Assembly (NCBI GenBank): GCA_016933275.1
Contig: JAFGBI010000069.1
Span: 1 to 37,896 of the forward strand
DNA length: 37,896 nucleotides
Source of the DNA: Polyangiaceae bacterium
Lineage (GTDB): Bacteria > Myxococcota_A > Polyangia > Polyangiales > Polyangiaceae
Direction: 5' to 3'
Part shown: piece by piece, positions 8,270 to 16,287 of the stretch
Layout: every line of letters starts with the position of its first letter
Position numbering within the stretch: position 1 is the first letter of the stretch
Made by a program: the position numbers and the translations under genes
The notes under the pieces: model-generated
What the model was told of the DNA's origin: nothing
What the model saw: the letters and a program-made list of their open reading frames with translations, nothing else
Database searches by the model: none

Positions 8270-8997
8270 TCGAGCGGGTCGTTGGGATCGCACTGGTGCA
8301 CCGCCCGCTCGATCACCGGCCGCGTGAAGCCGGTTGGGTGCGGGCCGAGCCCAGGCTTCCGCGTTGGAGGTGCTGGCCATGCCGCTCGCAGCTTGGCGAC
8401 GGTCTCTCTGAGCTCGGCGACCTCGTCGCGCATGGAGTCAACCTCGGCGTCGGACTGTCGCATGAGCCGCACGCTCTCCTCCGCGCGCTCGCTCTCGGCG
8501 ACGGCCAAGGCGTTGAGGGCGGCGTGCTGACGGTTCGCCGCGGGCTGAACCACCTCGAAGTAGCCGATGCACCCCGCCCCGGCCAGCACCGCCCAGGCAA
8601 CGTTGGTGGCAACGATGACAATGCGCGCCCGACGCCTGAAGCCCACGTCGGCGAGCGCGTGGAGCCGCCGCTCGTGCTCCTGTTGGCGCTCGAGGAGCGC
8701 GACGTTCGCGGCCGCTTCGGCCTCGAGCCGCGCTCGCTCGATGGCCGCGTGGCGGAGCGCCTCGATGCGCTGGCGCTCTTCCTCTTCCTGCTGACGGGCG
8801 AGCGCCGCTGCGCGCTCCGCAGCCTCCAAGCGGGCCCGCTCCGCCTCCCGGGCCGCCGCGCGGGAGGCTTCCTTCGCTTCCGCCTCGGCAGCCTCCCGCC
8901 GTCGCCGCTCTTCTGCCTCGGAGCGGACGCGGTCCTCCTCGGCCTCCAGCAGGCTCTTCAGCGTGAAAAGCGCGGACGTCTCCTTGCTCTCGGCCAT
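8251..8997 (-). CDS. Coiled-coil single-pass membrane protein
   Basis: This 248-residue protein has a long Ala/Glu/Arg-rich coiled coil (about residues 15-115). One hydrophobic segment follows (about 125-150, ARIVIVATNVAWAVLAG onward), then a second short coiled coil (about 155-205) and a Pro-rich tail with a Cys-containing end (QCDPNDPLDYDLCP). The arrangement suggests a cytoplasmic N-terminal coiled coil and an outside C-terminal part, but topology is inferred. ATG 8997 is supported by AAGGAG nine bases upstream; the open frame continues far upstream without coding character. The FadJ-like gene ends 86 bases before this start on the same strand, so the two may share a transcript. No specific function can be assigned. 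Confidence 0.75.
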   Translation of the reverse strand: MAESKETSALFTLKSLLEAEEDRVRSEAEERRRREAAEAEAKEASRAAAREAERARLEAAERAAALARQQEEEERQRIEALRHAAIERARLEAEAAANVALLERQQEHERRLHALADVGFRRRARIVIVATNVAWAVLAGAGCIGYFEVVQPAANRQHAALNALAVAESERAEESVRLMRQSDAEVDSMRDEVAELRETVAKLRAAWPAPPTRKPGLGPHPTGFTRPVIERAVHQCDPNDPLDYDLCP

Positions 8998-9083
8998 GGC
9001 GAGCGGCTCCTTCGGTTGACCGAACGCCTCTTTGGCGCTCGGTATGCCAGTAGGACGTCGCTCACCCCCTTCGCCTTTGGTGG

Positions 9084-11309
9084 CTACGGCGGGCCCGCGG
9101 GAGAAGATGCGGCGACTGTTCCGGCGTGGGACCCACCGACCGGGTGCCGGAGGGTTCCCCCGGTCCGAGCGAGGTCCCTCAACAACCTGGGTGGTTCGAA
9201 GCGGGATCCGAGGTCCCGGGCGAGGTCCTCGAGGCGCCGGGTGAGGTCGCTGGCCCCCACCACATCGGCGTAGCGAAGAGGACCGCCGCGACCCGGGGGG
9301 AACCCGACCGAGTGGACCCCGCCCACGGCCGCCGCTGCGGCCGTGCGGAGCAGGCCCTCTTGCGCAGCGATCAGCGCTTCGACCACGATGCGAAGAACGC
9401 AGCGGTCCACGATGGTCCTCGGCTCGACGGCGTGCATCCGCGTCCCGAGGGTGGAGTAGACGGAGGGATCCGGGCCCCGGCGGCGACCCCGCTGGTCGTA
9501 GCGAAAGAAGCCGTGCCGCGCCGCGCGACCCCGACGTCCGCTGGCCAGGAGGGCGGAGGCTCCAGCAGGGTATGCCAGCCGAGCGCCCCCCGCGCGGACG
9601 AGCCCTTGCGCGATGACGAAGCCGGTCTTCCACCCAATGTCGTCGAGAAGCGCGAGCGGCCCGGTGGCGAAACCCCACTCCACCAGCGCGGCTTCGATGT
9701 CCACGACTGGAACCCCCTGCTCGACGAGATGGAGAGCCTCGCCGATGTAGGCCGTCAGGAGCCGGAGGCCGTAGCCGCCGGGAGCGTCCTCGACGGGGAT
9801 GGGGAGGAACCCCTGGCGACGAACGACCGCGGCGACGAGCCTCACGGCCTCCGTGTCCGTCACGGACGCGGCCGCGATCTCCGCGACGCGGCGTCCGCCA
9901 ACGGGGGGAAGATAGCGGAGTCCGACCCACCGAGAGGGCTCGCGCGCCACGGCTGCCACCGCGCCCACGGTGTCCGAGATGGAGGTGATCGCGATCACCG
10001 TACCCACCTCGACCATCGACTCGAGATCGGCCACGCTGGACACCACGTCGTAGGGGGGGTCCGTGCCGCCCGCGATGACCAAGACCGGGGCGGTACGTTC
10101 GCCGCCGTGAGCGGACGTCCACAGCCGGCTGAGCACTCGCGCTCGCTCCTCCGCCGTACACCGGCCCTCCCTCACCGCCGCGGTGAGGAGGCGATCGAGC
10201 TCGGTGCGCACACGCTCGAACGCACCCGCATCCCGATCGAGCAGATGCGTCGAGAAGCCCGCGGTCCACGCGCTCGCGACGATGACATCGATGGCCTCCG
10301 GAGCGCCGGCGATCCCAATCGCGGCAGCGGGCGCGAAGGGCGCACCGCGGTTGGGTGGCGGAAACGAGCCGCGGATCGCGACCTCGTCCGCCAACAGCGC
10401 TCGCCGATGCTGCGCGTCACGGCCGACGACCAGGCTTCCGAAGGCCCGCCGCTCGACCTCTTGCCCTGCCCGCGGTCCGTGCTCCAAGCCCACCACCACG
10501 GCGTTGATGATCGATGCCACCGCTGGCGTGTGCTGGGCGGCCTCGATCTCCCAGCGTTGTCGCACGCGGCGAAAAGCGCGCTCGGGTCCGGGAATGACCC
10601 TGCCGAGGCGGTCCCCGGCCCACGCCAACGGAGAGCCGAAGAGGCTTCGGCGGCGGCCCCGTCCCGAGCGTCGCCCCGCCGCGGAGAGGGCGAGCCCCAC
10701 GGCCGTCTCGAACTCGGTCCCGGGCCGAGCGAGGTGGTGCACGAGCCCGCGGCCGTGCGCCTCGCTCACGGAGAAGACCCGCCCCGCGCACAGGAGCTCG
10801 AGGGCGGTATCGGGCGCCACCGCGCGCGGTAGGCGCTGCGTCCCTCCGGCCGCGGGAACGAGACCAAACCCCACGGCTGGGTGCCCGAACCGGGTGCGCT
10901 CGGCGTCGGTCGCGACGCGCACGTCCGCGACCAGCGCGAGCTCGAGGCCAACGCCGATGCACGCACCATCGATGGCCGCGATGACCGGGATCCCCAACCC
11001 TTCGAGGCGATCGAGCGCCTCCTGCGCGGAACGCGCGAGATCGGCGCCGTCATGAGTGGAGCGGATCTCGTCCAGCACCGCCGGGTCGAGACCCGCGCAG
11101 AAGCAGCCAGGTCTGGCCGAAGCCAAAACGAGCCCCCTGAGGCCCCGGGTGTCGGCGAGCTCTCCGGCAACGCGGAGAAGCTCGATGGCATCGGCGGGGA
11201 CCAGGAGGTTCCTCGGGCTATCGGGGACGGCCAGCTCCAGCACGGCGACGCCGTCACCGCGCCGTGACCACCTGAAGACCTGCCGCGGCTCCGCTCCCTT
11301 GGGAGTCAC
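9084..11309 (-). CDS. FadJ/FadB-like fusion lacking key catalytic residues
   Basis: The domain order of the fatty-acid oxidation alpha subunit is clear: an enoyl-CoA hydratase (crotonase) domain, a 3-hydroxyacyl-CoA dehydrogenase NAD domain and a C-terminal dehydrogenase domain, about 741 residues in all. The crotonase part has FCAGLD near residue 70, GLELAL with one catalytic Glu near 123, and GLVPAAGGTQRLPR. The second catalytic Glu (PE in family members) is Ala in HPAVGFGL near 145. The NAD loop GxGxxG is replaced by GIAGAPEAID near 332. The catalytic His of the GxHFFNP motif is Arg in GLRYLPPV near 465, and the NR of PGFxxNR is missing. Beta-oxidation activity is therefore doubtful. GTG 11309 was chosen so the protein begins near the first conserved strand; the frame is open to 11549. 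Confidence 0.82.
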   Translation of the reverse strand: MTPKGAEPRQVFRWSRRGDGVAVLELAVPDSPRNLLVPADAIELLRVAGELADTRGLRGLVLASARPGCFCAGLDPAVLDEIRSTHDGADLARSAQEALDRLEGLGIPVIAAIDGACIGVGLELALVADVRVATDAERTRFGHPAVGFGLVPAAGGTQRLPRAVAPDTALELLCAGRVFSVSEAHGRGLVHHLARPGTEFETAVGLALSAAGRRSGRGRRRSLFGSPLAWAGDRLGRVIPGPERAFRRVRQRWEIEAAQHTPAVASIINAVVVGLEHGPRAGQEVERRAFGSLVVGRDAQHRRALLADEVAIRGSFPPPNRGAPFAPAAAIGIAGAPEAIDVIVASAWTAGFSTHLLDRDAGAFERVRTELDRLLTAAVREGRCTAEERARVLSRLWTSAHGGERTAPVLVIAGGTDPPYDVVSSVADLESMVEVGTVIAITSISDTVGAVAAVAREPSRWVGLRYLPPVGGRRVAEIAAASVTDTEAVRLVAAVVRRQGFLPIPVEDAPGGYGLRLLTAYIGEALHLVEQGVPVVDIEAALVEWGFATGPLALLDDIGWKTGFVIAQGLVRAGGARLAYPAGASALLASGRRGRAARHGFFRYDQRGRRRGPDPSVYSTLGTRMHAVEPRTIVDRCVLRIVVEALIAAQEGLLRTAAAAAVGGVHSVGFPPGRGGPLRYADVVGASDLTRRLEDLARDLGSRFEPPRLLRDLARTGGTLRHPVGGSHAGTVAASSPAGPP

Positions 11310-11698
11310 GACCTGCGCCCCTCGGTCGAAGAGAGGGCCCCGGCGCGAACCATGGGCGAACGCACCCCCGCGCAGCGGCCGGCGCGCCGCCCTTGCCTGA
11401 TGGTGTCTCGCTCCATACTCCGACCGCTCCCTGACGAACCCAAACCCAGTCCATCGTCCGGCCCCTATGGTGTCGATGGCGGCGAGGCCGCGCGGACACC
11501 CCGTGGCTTTGGGGCCACGGATCCGCGACATCACTGTCGCGGTCCACAACGAAAGCCACGGGGGTTGCCCGCACCCCGCTGGGATTGGGTCGGCCGGCGA
11601 TCCATGGTACAGGTATTGCAGCGTTCGGGCGACGGACTTGGTCGGTGACCGCGGGAACGCGGCCCCGCAAGCCAGGCCATCACCGCGGAAGGGGTACC
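11310..11698. other. Divergent intergenic region before acidic lipoprotein
   Basis: This 389-bp region lies between the FadJ-like gene (minus) and the acidic lipoprotein (plus). Part of it stays open in the FadJ frame up to 11549, so the true FadJ start could lie inside. GGAAGGGG just upstream of 11699 is a good ribosome-binding site for the lipoprotein. No confident promoter motif was found. Confidence 0.45.
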
Positions 11699-12400
11699 AT
11701 GACGAGAATCCAACACTTCGCCATCGCTGTCCTCGGAGCGCTCGCCTTCGCGTGCACCGAGGACGTGGACTCTACCGACGTGCGAACCTCCGGCGTCTAC
11801 GCCGAGATGGAGGTCGTGGCAGCCGGTGACGGGGAGTCAAGGCTGACGGTCAGGCTCAGCGTCGGCGGCGACGACTCCAACACCTACCTCGAGATGGCGG
11901 GCGACGACGAGCTCGTTGCGACGGACGGGGACCGCGAGCGAGAGCTCGGAAAGAGCGGGACTTCCTACCGCACGACCTTCGATACCGAGGCCGGTGGCAC
12001 GGAGTTCACGGTGTCCTTCAACCGAGGACCGGACGACGACAGTGCGCCAGACTCCCACGGGACCCTTCCCGATCCATTCGAGATCGACGAGGTCCCCTCT
12101 CGCATCTCCCGCGCCGAGTCCATCGTGATCACCTACGGCCCCTCAGACTCTGACGATGACATGGAATGGTCCATCGATGGGGACTGCATGTTCCGAAACG
12201 GCGACGACATGAGCGACAGCGGCACCCTCGAGCTCAGCGCGAACGACTACGACGTCGTGAACGACGACGAGGATGAGTCCTGCACGGCAACCCTCTGCTT
12301 CGAGCGGTCCCGAGAGGGGGAGATCGACCCCGCGTTCGGTGAAGGAGGGGAGTTCATTGCCATCCAGCGGCGCTGTGTCTCCTTCACCTCGACCCCGTGA
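11699..12400 (+). CDS. Strongly acidic lipoprotein
   Basis: This 233-residue predicted lipoprotein starts at ATG 11699, with GGAAGGGG a few bases upstream. The N-terminus MTRIQHFAIAVLGALAFAC is a short lipoprotein signal with Cys19 as the lipid site. The mature part is unusually rich in Asp and Glu, including DDSNTY, DDELVATDGDRERE and DDDMEWSIDGD, and is probably a beta-rich extracytoplasmic domain. It contains three further Cys residues near the C-terminus. The stop codon overlaps the GTG start of the protease gene by four bases (GTGA), which implies coupled translation and perhaps a joint role, for example as an inhibitor, chaperone or adaptor for the protease. Acidic stretches could bind Ca2+, but no EF-hand or other named motif is present. 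Confidence 0.78.
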   Translation: MTRIQHFAIAVLGALAFACTEDVDSTDVRTSGVYAEMEVVAAGDGESRLTVRLSVGGDDSNTYLEMAGDDELVATDGDRERELGKSGTSYRTTFDTEAGGTEFTVSFNRGPDDDSAPDSHGTLPDPFEIDEVPSRISRAESIVITYGPSDSDDDMEWSIDGDCMFRNGDDMSDSGTLELSANDYDVVNDDEDESCTATLCFERSREGEIDPAFGEGGEFIAIQRRCVSFTSTP

Positions 12401-13731
12401 TCCACGTCGACCCGCCCCAGACCCCCACCCGCCGCGGGTCACGCCGAATCCGAGCCGTGGTGTGGGCACCGAGGTCGATCCATGGTGCAGTGGCGGCTCT
12501 GCTCACCAGCGGGTTGGGAGCGCCCATCGCACACGCCCGGCCACCCCTCGCAGCCGGGACGGAGGTCGTGGAGAACACCGCGGAGGACGCCGAGGCGGTT
12601 GACGCGGACTCCGCGGCCAGGGCCGACGGAGCGGAAGCGGCACCAGATCTGGCCGATTGTGCCCCCGGCTGGGAGCGGCAGGCCTTCACGAACGCCGTGC
12701 GCTCCGTGGTCCGCGTGGAGACCCCGAACGGGTGGGGCGCCGGCTTCTTCTTCGAGAGCTCGAACCTCGTCGTCACTGCGCTCCACGTGGTGGAGCATTT
12801 CCGGTGGGTCGATGTGGTATCCCGCGACGGCGCGGTTCGCCGCGCCCGCGTCATCCACAACGGCGTTCAGGATCTCGACCTTGCCATCCTTGAGCTAGAG
12901 ACCCCCTTCGAATCAGCGTCCACACCCATTCCACAATCACCGCTCTCCCCCGAGGTCGGGCTGCCGGTTCTCATGATCGGTCATCCCGGAACCGAAACGG
13001 GGGGCTGGAGCGTCTCGTGGGGCCGTGTGGGCTCGGAGACCAGAGAGAACGGGGCCATCGAGGTAGACGGCACGGTAAACCCAGGAAATTCCGGGGGCCC
13101 GCTGCTCGATTGCCAGGGACGGGTGCTGGGAGTCGTGAGCTATCTGAAGGACACGGGGATCACGATGGCGATCCCGATCACCGACCTCCCTCGCCCCGGC
13201 GACCGCTTCTTCCATGCCTACCGCGGCGCCGTCGCCACCGCGGCGCGCTTGCCCAACATCGTCTACGCGCGCGAGGACGGGCAGAACCTCTGGGGGATCG
13301 GGCTCGGTGGTGACCTCGTACTCAAGAACCGCTTCGTGACCGCTGTCCAGGGCCACTACCAGTGGCGCAACGCCGAGCCGGCGGGGCCCACGATCGACCG
13401 CACGCATCGGCGGTGGCAACTCGAGGCCCTCGAGGAGGTCCGCGTCTCTGCCTTCGGCACGTTCGGGTTCGGCCTCGGGGGGGCGCTCAGCTTCGACATC
13501 CACCGGACCCTAACGGCCGGGATCGACGTGACCGACCCCGCGGCGCCAGTGCTGGCGGTGTCCGAGGATCGCGACCGCTCGACGCGTGTCCGCCCGATGG
13601 CGACCGCATCCTGGGAGCTCAAGCCCTTCCAGATAAGCTACGCCTTCCAGCTCGACGTCCTGCGCCCGGAGTCCTCCTCCCACCGGGTGATCCTGGGCGT
13701 GCGCACCGAGAAGGTGCTCTCCTACGAGTAG
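12397..13731 (+). CDS. Secreted trypsin-like (HtrA-type) serine protease with beta-rich C-terminal domain
   Basis: This 444-residue protein starts at GTG 12397 inside the preceding stop codon. The N-terminus has basic residues and a hydrophobic run ending AHA, so export is likely. The protease domain spans about residues 95-270. The catalytic triad is visible: His130 in VTALHVVEHF, Asp161 in QDLDLAIL and Ser232 in VNPGNSGGPLL, as in HtrA/DegP-type S1C peptidases. No PDZ domain follows. Instead, residues about 290-444 show alternating hydrophobic and polar residues with many aromatic and Gly positions (for example GIGLGGDLVL, FGTFGFGLGGALSF and ISYAFQLDVL). This resembles a small outer-membrane beta-barrel or a beta-sandwich. 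A protease anchored to the outer membrane is inferred; the barrel is not proven. Confidence 0.85.
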   Translation: MIHVDPPQTPTRRGSRRIRAVVWAPRSIHGAVAALLTSGLGAPIAHARPPLAAGTEVVENTAEDAEAVDADSAARADGAEAAPDLADCAPGWERQAFTNAVRSVVRVETPNGWGAGFFFESSNLVVTALHVVEHFRWVDVVSRDGAVRRARVIHNGVQDLDLAILELETPFESASTPIPQSPLSPEVGLPVLMIGHPGTETGGWSVSWGRVGSETRENGAIEVDGTVNPGNSGGPLLDCQGRVLGVVSYLKDTGITMAIPITDLPRPGDRFFHAYRGAVATAARLPNIVYAREDGQNLWGIGLGGDLVLKNRFVTAVQGHYQWRNAEPAGPTIDRTHRRWQLEALEEVRVSAFGTFGFGLGGALSFDIHRTLTAGIDVTDPAAPVLAVSEDRDRSTRVRPMATASWELKPFQISYAFQLDVLRPESSSHRVILGVRTEKVLSYE

Positions 13732-13752
13732 AGCGGTGGGTCAACACCCGAC

Positions 13753-14454
13753 TCATCCCCGGGGCCGCCGGCGCGAACCGCCCGCAGCAGCGTCCACCCG
13801 AATGTAGCCACCGGCGATGAAGGCGAAGACGTGCTCGGCGAGCGCATCGGCGCTTTCCTCCGCGAGCCCCAACGTAACCGCCTGATATAGGAGCTCCTTG
13901 AGCGCCCCAATCGTGAGGTAGGCGAGCACCCGCGGCTCGCCGTCGCGGACGATCCCCAGCGTTTGACCCTCACGCAAGCTCTCCGCGAGGAGTTGGACGA
14001 CCTCGTCGTAGAATGTGTTGAGCCGTCGCTCGAAGCCCGTGTCCGCTCCTGCCGCGTCGGTGAGGAGGATCTTGGTCAAGGCGCGTTCCGCCAGGCAGAC
14101 GCCGAGGATCGCACGAATATTGCCGCGAACTTGCTCCGCGATGGTGCGGGTCGCGTCGCCGGGATCGATCCGCTGAATCGCCATCGAGATCCGAGCGCTG
14201 AAGCGGTCGATGAGATCGGAGAAGACCGCGCGCTTGTCGGCAAAGTAGAGATAGAACGTACCTCGCGCCACCCCGGCCTCGACCACGATGTGATCGATGG
14301 TCGCCTCGTGGTACCCGTGCTTGGCAAACACGTGGCGGGCCGCCGCCAGGATGTGCTGCCTTCGCTCGACACGATTCGGAGCGCCGGCGGTTCGCTCGCG
14401 CGGCACGCGATCCTCGTGGGCAATACCCACCTGGCGGCGAGTCTTCCGCGGCAC
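13753..14454 (-). CDS. TetR family transcriptional regulator
   Basis: This 233-residue protein contains a typical TetR N-terminal DNA-binding domain. It reads RQHILAAARHVFAKHGYHEATIDHI, followed by the recognition helix region AGVARGTFYLYFADKRAVF. The C-terminal half is helical and would form the ligand and dimer domain; the ligand cannot be predicted. The start is uncertain: GTG at 14454, 14430 and 14406 are all possible, and the first was taken because the frame further upstream overlaps the lipoprotein gene ending at 14522. It converges with the protease gene (21 bases between stops) and follows the lipoprotein on the same strand. TetR proteins usually repress their own or adjacent genes. 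Confidence 0.88.
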   Translation of the reverse strand: MPRKTRRQVGIAHEDRVPRERTAGAPNRVERRQHILAAARHVFAKHGYHEATIDHIVVEAGVARGTFYLYFADKRAVFSDLIDRFSARISMAIQRIDPGDATRTIAEQVRGNIRAILGVCLAERALTKILLTDAAGADTGFERRLNTFYDEVVQLLAESLREGQTLGIVRDGEPRVLAYLTIGALKELLYQAVTLGLAEESADALAEHVFAFIAGGYIRVDAAAGGSRRRPRG

Positions 14455-14521
14455 GGACGGATCTGTATCACGGCGCGGGGCCGGGCGGAGGGGCCGCCGA
14501 ACGTCGAGACCACCTCCGACG

Positions 14522-15478
14522 TCAATACGGGACGAGATCCACTCGAGCGTCGATCGGGATCGGCTCCCCATCGAGGGGACTGGCGAGCTCTCCGTGGAGC
14601 TGGTGGAAGCCCTGGGAGCAGGGGCGCCCGAGGACGACGGTGACCTCACCGGTGCTCCCCCAAGCGGGGGGTGGGGGCGCGCCACCCGGCGCCAGTCCCG
14701 GCGCCAGTCTAGGGAGCGGCCGCTGCTGGCGGTCGAGGCGCAGGAGGAGACGGTCAGCCCCCAGCTCGACCAGCTCGTAGGCCGTGGTTTCCTCGATGAC
14801 CGCGCCATCTTCTTCGCGATCGCGACGCGCGACCCAATGGGCCCCCACGCCGACCTCCTCGCGCGGAAGCGGTTCGACCAGATCCGAGATGCGCCAGGCG
14901 CCAACGCCCCCGCTGCCCGTCTTCTCCTCGAAAGAGACGAGGCCGCGTGACGTTACCAGAGCCCGCGTTTCGCTGGGCTCCTGGGCGACCCCCATTGGCG
15001 CCGGATCGAGGCTGACCGGGTGGGTCGCGGAGGTGACGACGGAGAGAGTGGCACGCCCCGCCCCATCGAGCGCCGCTACCCGGATCTCGACGTACTGCTC
15101 CGTGCCCATGGCCGGCGCCTCTGCCACGAACCCGAGCCGGGTCGTCGTACGCACTGCCAGGCGCTGTTCGGCCCCGACGGTGAACCGATGACGCAACCGA
15201 CTCCGAGGGGGTTTCCCCGGAGCCATCAGGGCCACGGAAACCGCAGGGTCATCCGCGTCTGACGCTGACTGAAGGGGCTCGATCCCTGCCGTCGCCGATG
15301 CCTCGACACCGGCCGACGCGCGCCGCTCGGGCGCTGCGTCGCGGGCAACGCTGGGGGCGGGCGCGCTCGGCGAGCCCAACGCGGCGGTACCGCCGCAGGC
15401 CACGATGGTGGGGCAACACAGGAGCAGACCGGGCACCGAGAGCGCGAAGCGGCCCCTCGCCCACCCCGGGAGCGTCAC
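14522..15478 (-). CDS. Predicted lipoprotein, unknown function
   Basis: This 318-residue protein begins at GTG 15478, which overlaps the yggX stop codon by four bases (GTGA), so its translation is probably coupled to yggX. The signal region ARGRFALSVPGLLLCCPTIVAC gives a lipobox with Cys28 as the likely lipid site. A Ser/Ala/Pro-rich linker (about residues 30-85) precedes a beta-rich domain of about 220 residues containing RHRFTVGAEQRLAVRT and VGAHWVARRDREEDG. That pattern is seen in uncharacterised myxobacterial DUF-type lipoproteins with repeated beta-hairpins. A Pro-rich loop near residue 275 interrupts the domain. No enzymatic motif is seen. Its link to iron trafficking rests only on the overlap with yggX. 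Confidence 0.72.
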   Translation of the reverse strand: MTLPGWARGRFALSVPGLLLCCPTIVACGGTAALGSPSAPAPSVARDAAPERRASAGVEASATAGIEPLQSASDADDPAVSVALMAPGKPPRSRLRHRFTVGAEQRLAVRTTTRLGFVAEAPAMGTEQYVEIRVAALDGAGRATLSVVTSATHPVSLDPAPMGVAQEPSETRALVTSRGLVSFEEKTGSGGVGAWRISDLVEPLPREEVGVGAHWVARRDREEDGAVIEETTAYELVELGADRLLLRLDRQQRPLPRLAPGLAPGGAPPPPAWGSTGEVTVVLGRPCSQGFHQLHGELASPLDGEPIPIDARVDLVPY

Positions 15479-15771
15479 TTGTCCTGGTCCTGGTCGGAAC
15501 CCTTCTCGGGGGGTACGAACTCCGGAGGCGTCGCGGAGCCTTCGCCGAAGAAGTACCGCTCGCATTCGGTCATCCAGACCTCTTGGCCCCGGGTGCTGGT
15601 AAGATCGAGCCGGAACTCGTTGATGAGCATGGTGGAGTGGTGCAGCCACATCTGCCAGGCATCTTTCGAGACGTGGTCGAAGATCCGCTGCCCGAAGTCG
15701 CCCTTGAACGGTGGCTTGTCAAGCCCCTCGGTTTCTCGCCCGAGCTTCACGCATTGCACGGTCCGCGCCAT
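15475..15771 (-). CDS. yggX: Fe(2+)-trafficking / oxidative damage protection protein YggX
   Basis: This 98-residue protein starts at ATG 15771 with MARTVQCVKLGRETEGLD, the family signature including the conserved Cys7. It continues with RIFDHVSKDAWQMWL, TMLINEFRLDL and YFFGEG. YggX proteins are small cytoplasmic factors thought to protect Fe-S clusters and help iron traffic. Length matches the family (about 90 residues) plus a short charged tail ending DQDQDK. The open frame extends upstream into the MITE-like element at 15838-15993, but that part is not conserved and was excluded. The downstream lipoprotein overlaps by GTGA. Confidence 0.95.
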   Translation of the reverse strand: MARTVQCVKLGRETEGLDKPPFKGDFGQRIFDHVSKDAWQMWLHHSTMLINEFRLDLTSTRGQEVWMTECERYFFGEGSATPPEFVPPEKGSDQDQDK

Positions 15772-15837
15772 GGGGGCGTTATGGGCCGACCGAGGGAGGT
15801 CCGTCAACTCCCCGAGACGGCGACCACCCCTGCGCTC

Positions 15838-15993
15838 GAGCACCGATCGGGTTGCCAACGGCAGCGGGGCCGCGGGAAGCGTCCCCATGCCCAGCGAGGG
15901 TACGTTTCCAACGACGCCTCGGGCGAGATCTGCCACCGGTTCGGTGCTCTAGGTTGTTGATATGACGCCGCAATCAATTTGATTGCTGCTCTC
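15838..15993 (+). mobile_element. 112-bp MITE-like element, copy B, with 42-bp tail unit
   Basis: The core spans 15838-15949 (112 bp). It begins GAGCACCGATCGGGTTGCC and ends CCGGTTCGGTGCTC, giving inverted ends GAGCACCGA(T/A)C. It is followed directly by TAGG and one copy of a 42-bp unit (15946-15987) with its own TTGAT..ATCAA dyad, then GCTCTC. It lies 66 bases upstream of the yggX start and could carry or disturb its promoter. Copies A (129-240) and C (27081-27192) match it over the whole core. Confidence 0.82.
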
Positions 15994-16287
15994 GGCGCGG
16001 ACAACCGAGTCTGACGCTGTGCGCCTCGGGACGCCGAGCCGCCATCATCCCCCAGAGCTCGCCGTCGGCGCCGGGCAGGCCGCCGCGAGCAGGATAACAG
16101 TCCCCGCTTCGAACGCCTAGATCCCAACCCATCCTCGCGCGTAGCCAACTCGGCGCGCGTGCCGCGCCGGTCCGTCCGCAACAGGCCTGACCTTGGACCG
16201 AATCGGGACCCCTCGCCTAGTTCGCAGATTCCCGGGTGACCTCCGAGTCCAGGCGAGAGACCATACGTACATCCGGGAGTGAGGAAG
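15994..16287. other. Intergenic region upstream of the VIT/vWA gene
   Basis: About 290 bases without a recognisable gene separate the end of element copy B and the start of the large FecR/VIT/vWA gene. Promoters for that gene, and possibly part of the yggX promoter, should be here. No confident motif was found. Confidence 0.4.

Noticed and set aside
8998..10269. Upstream part of the open frame leading into the coiled-coil gene
   Set aside because: It overlaps the FadJ-like gene in another frame, is Arg/Gly-rich without domains, and ATG 8997 has a good ribosome-binding site.
12143..12860. Minus-strand open frames over the lipoprotein and protease
   Set aside because: They are antisense to genes with clear lipobox and catalytic motifs and contain no domain.
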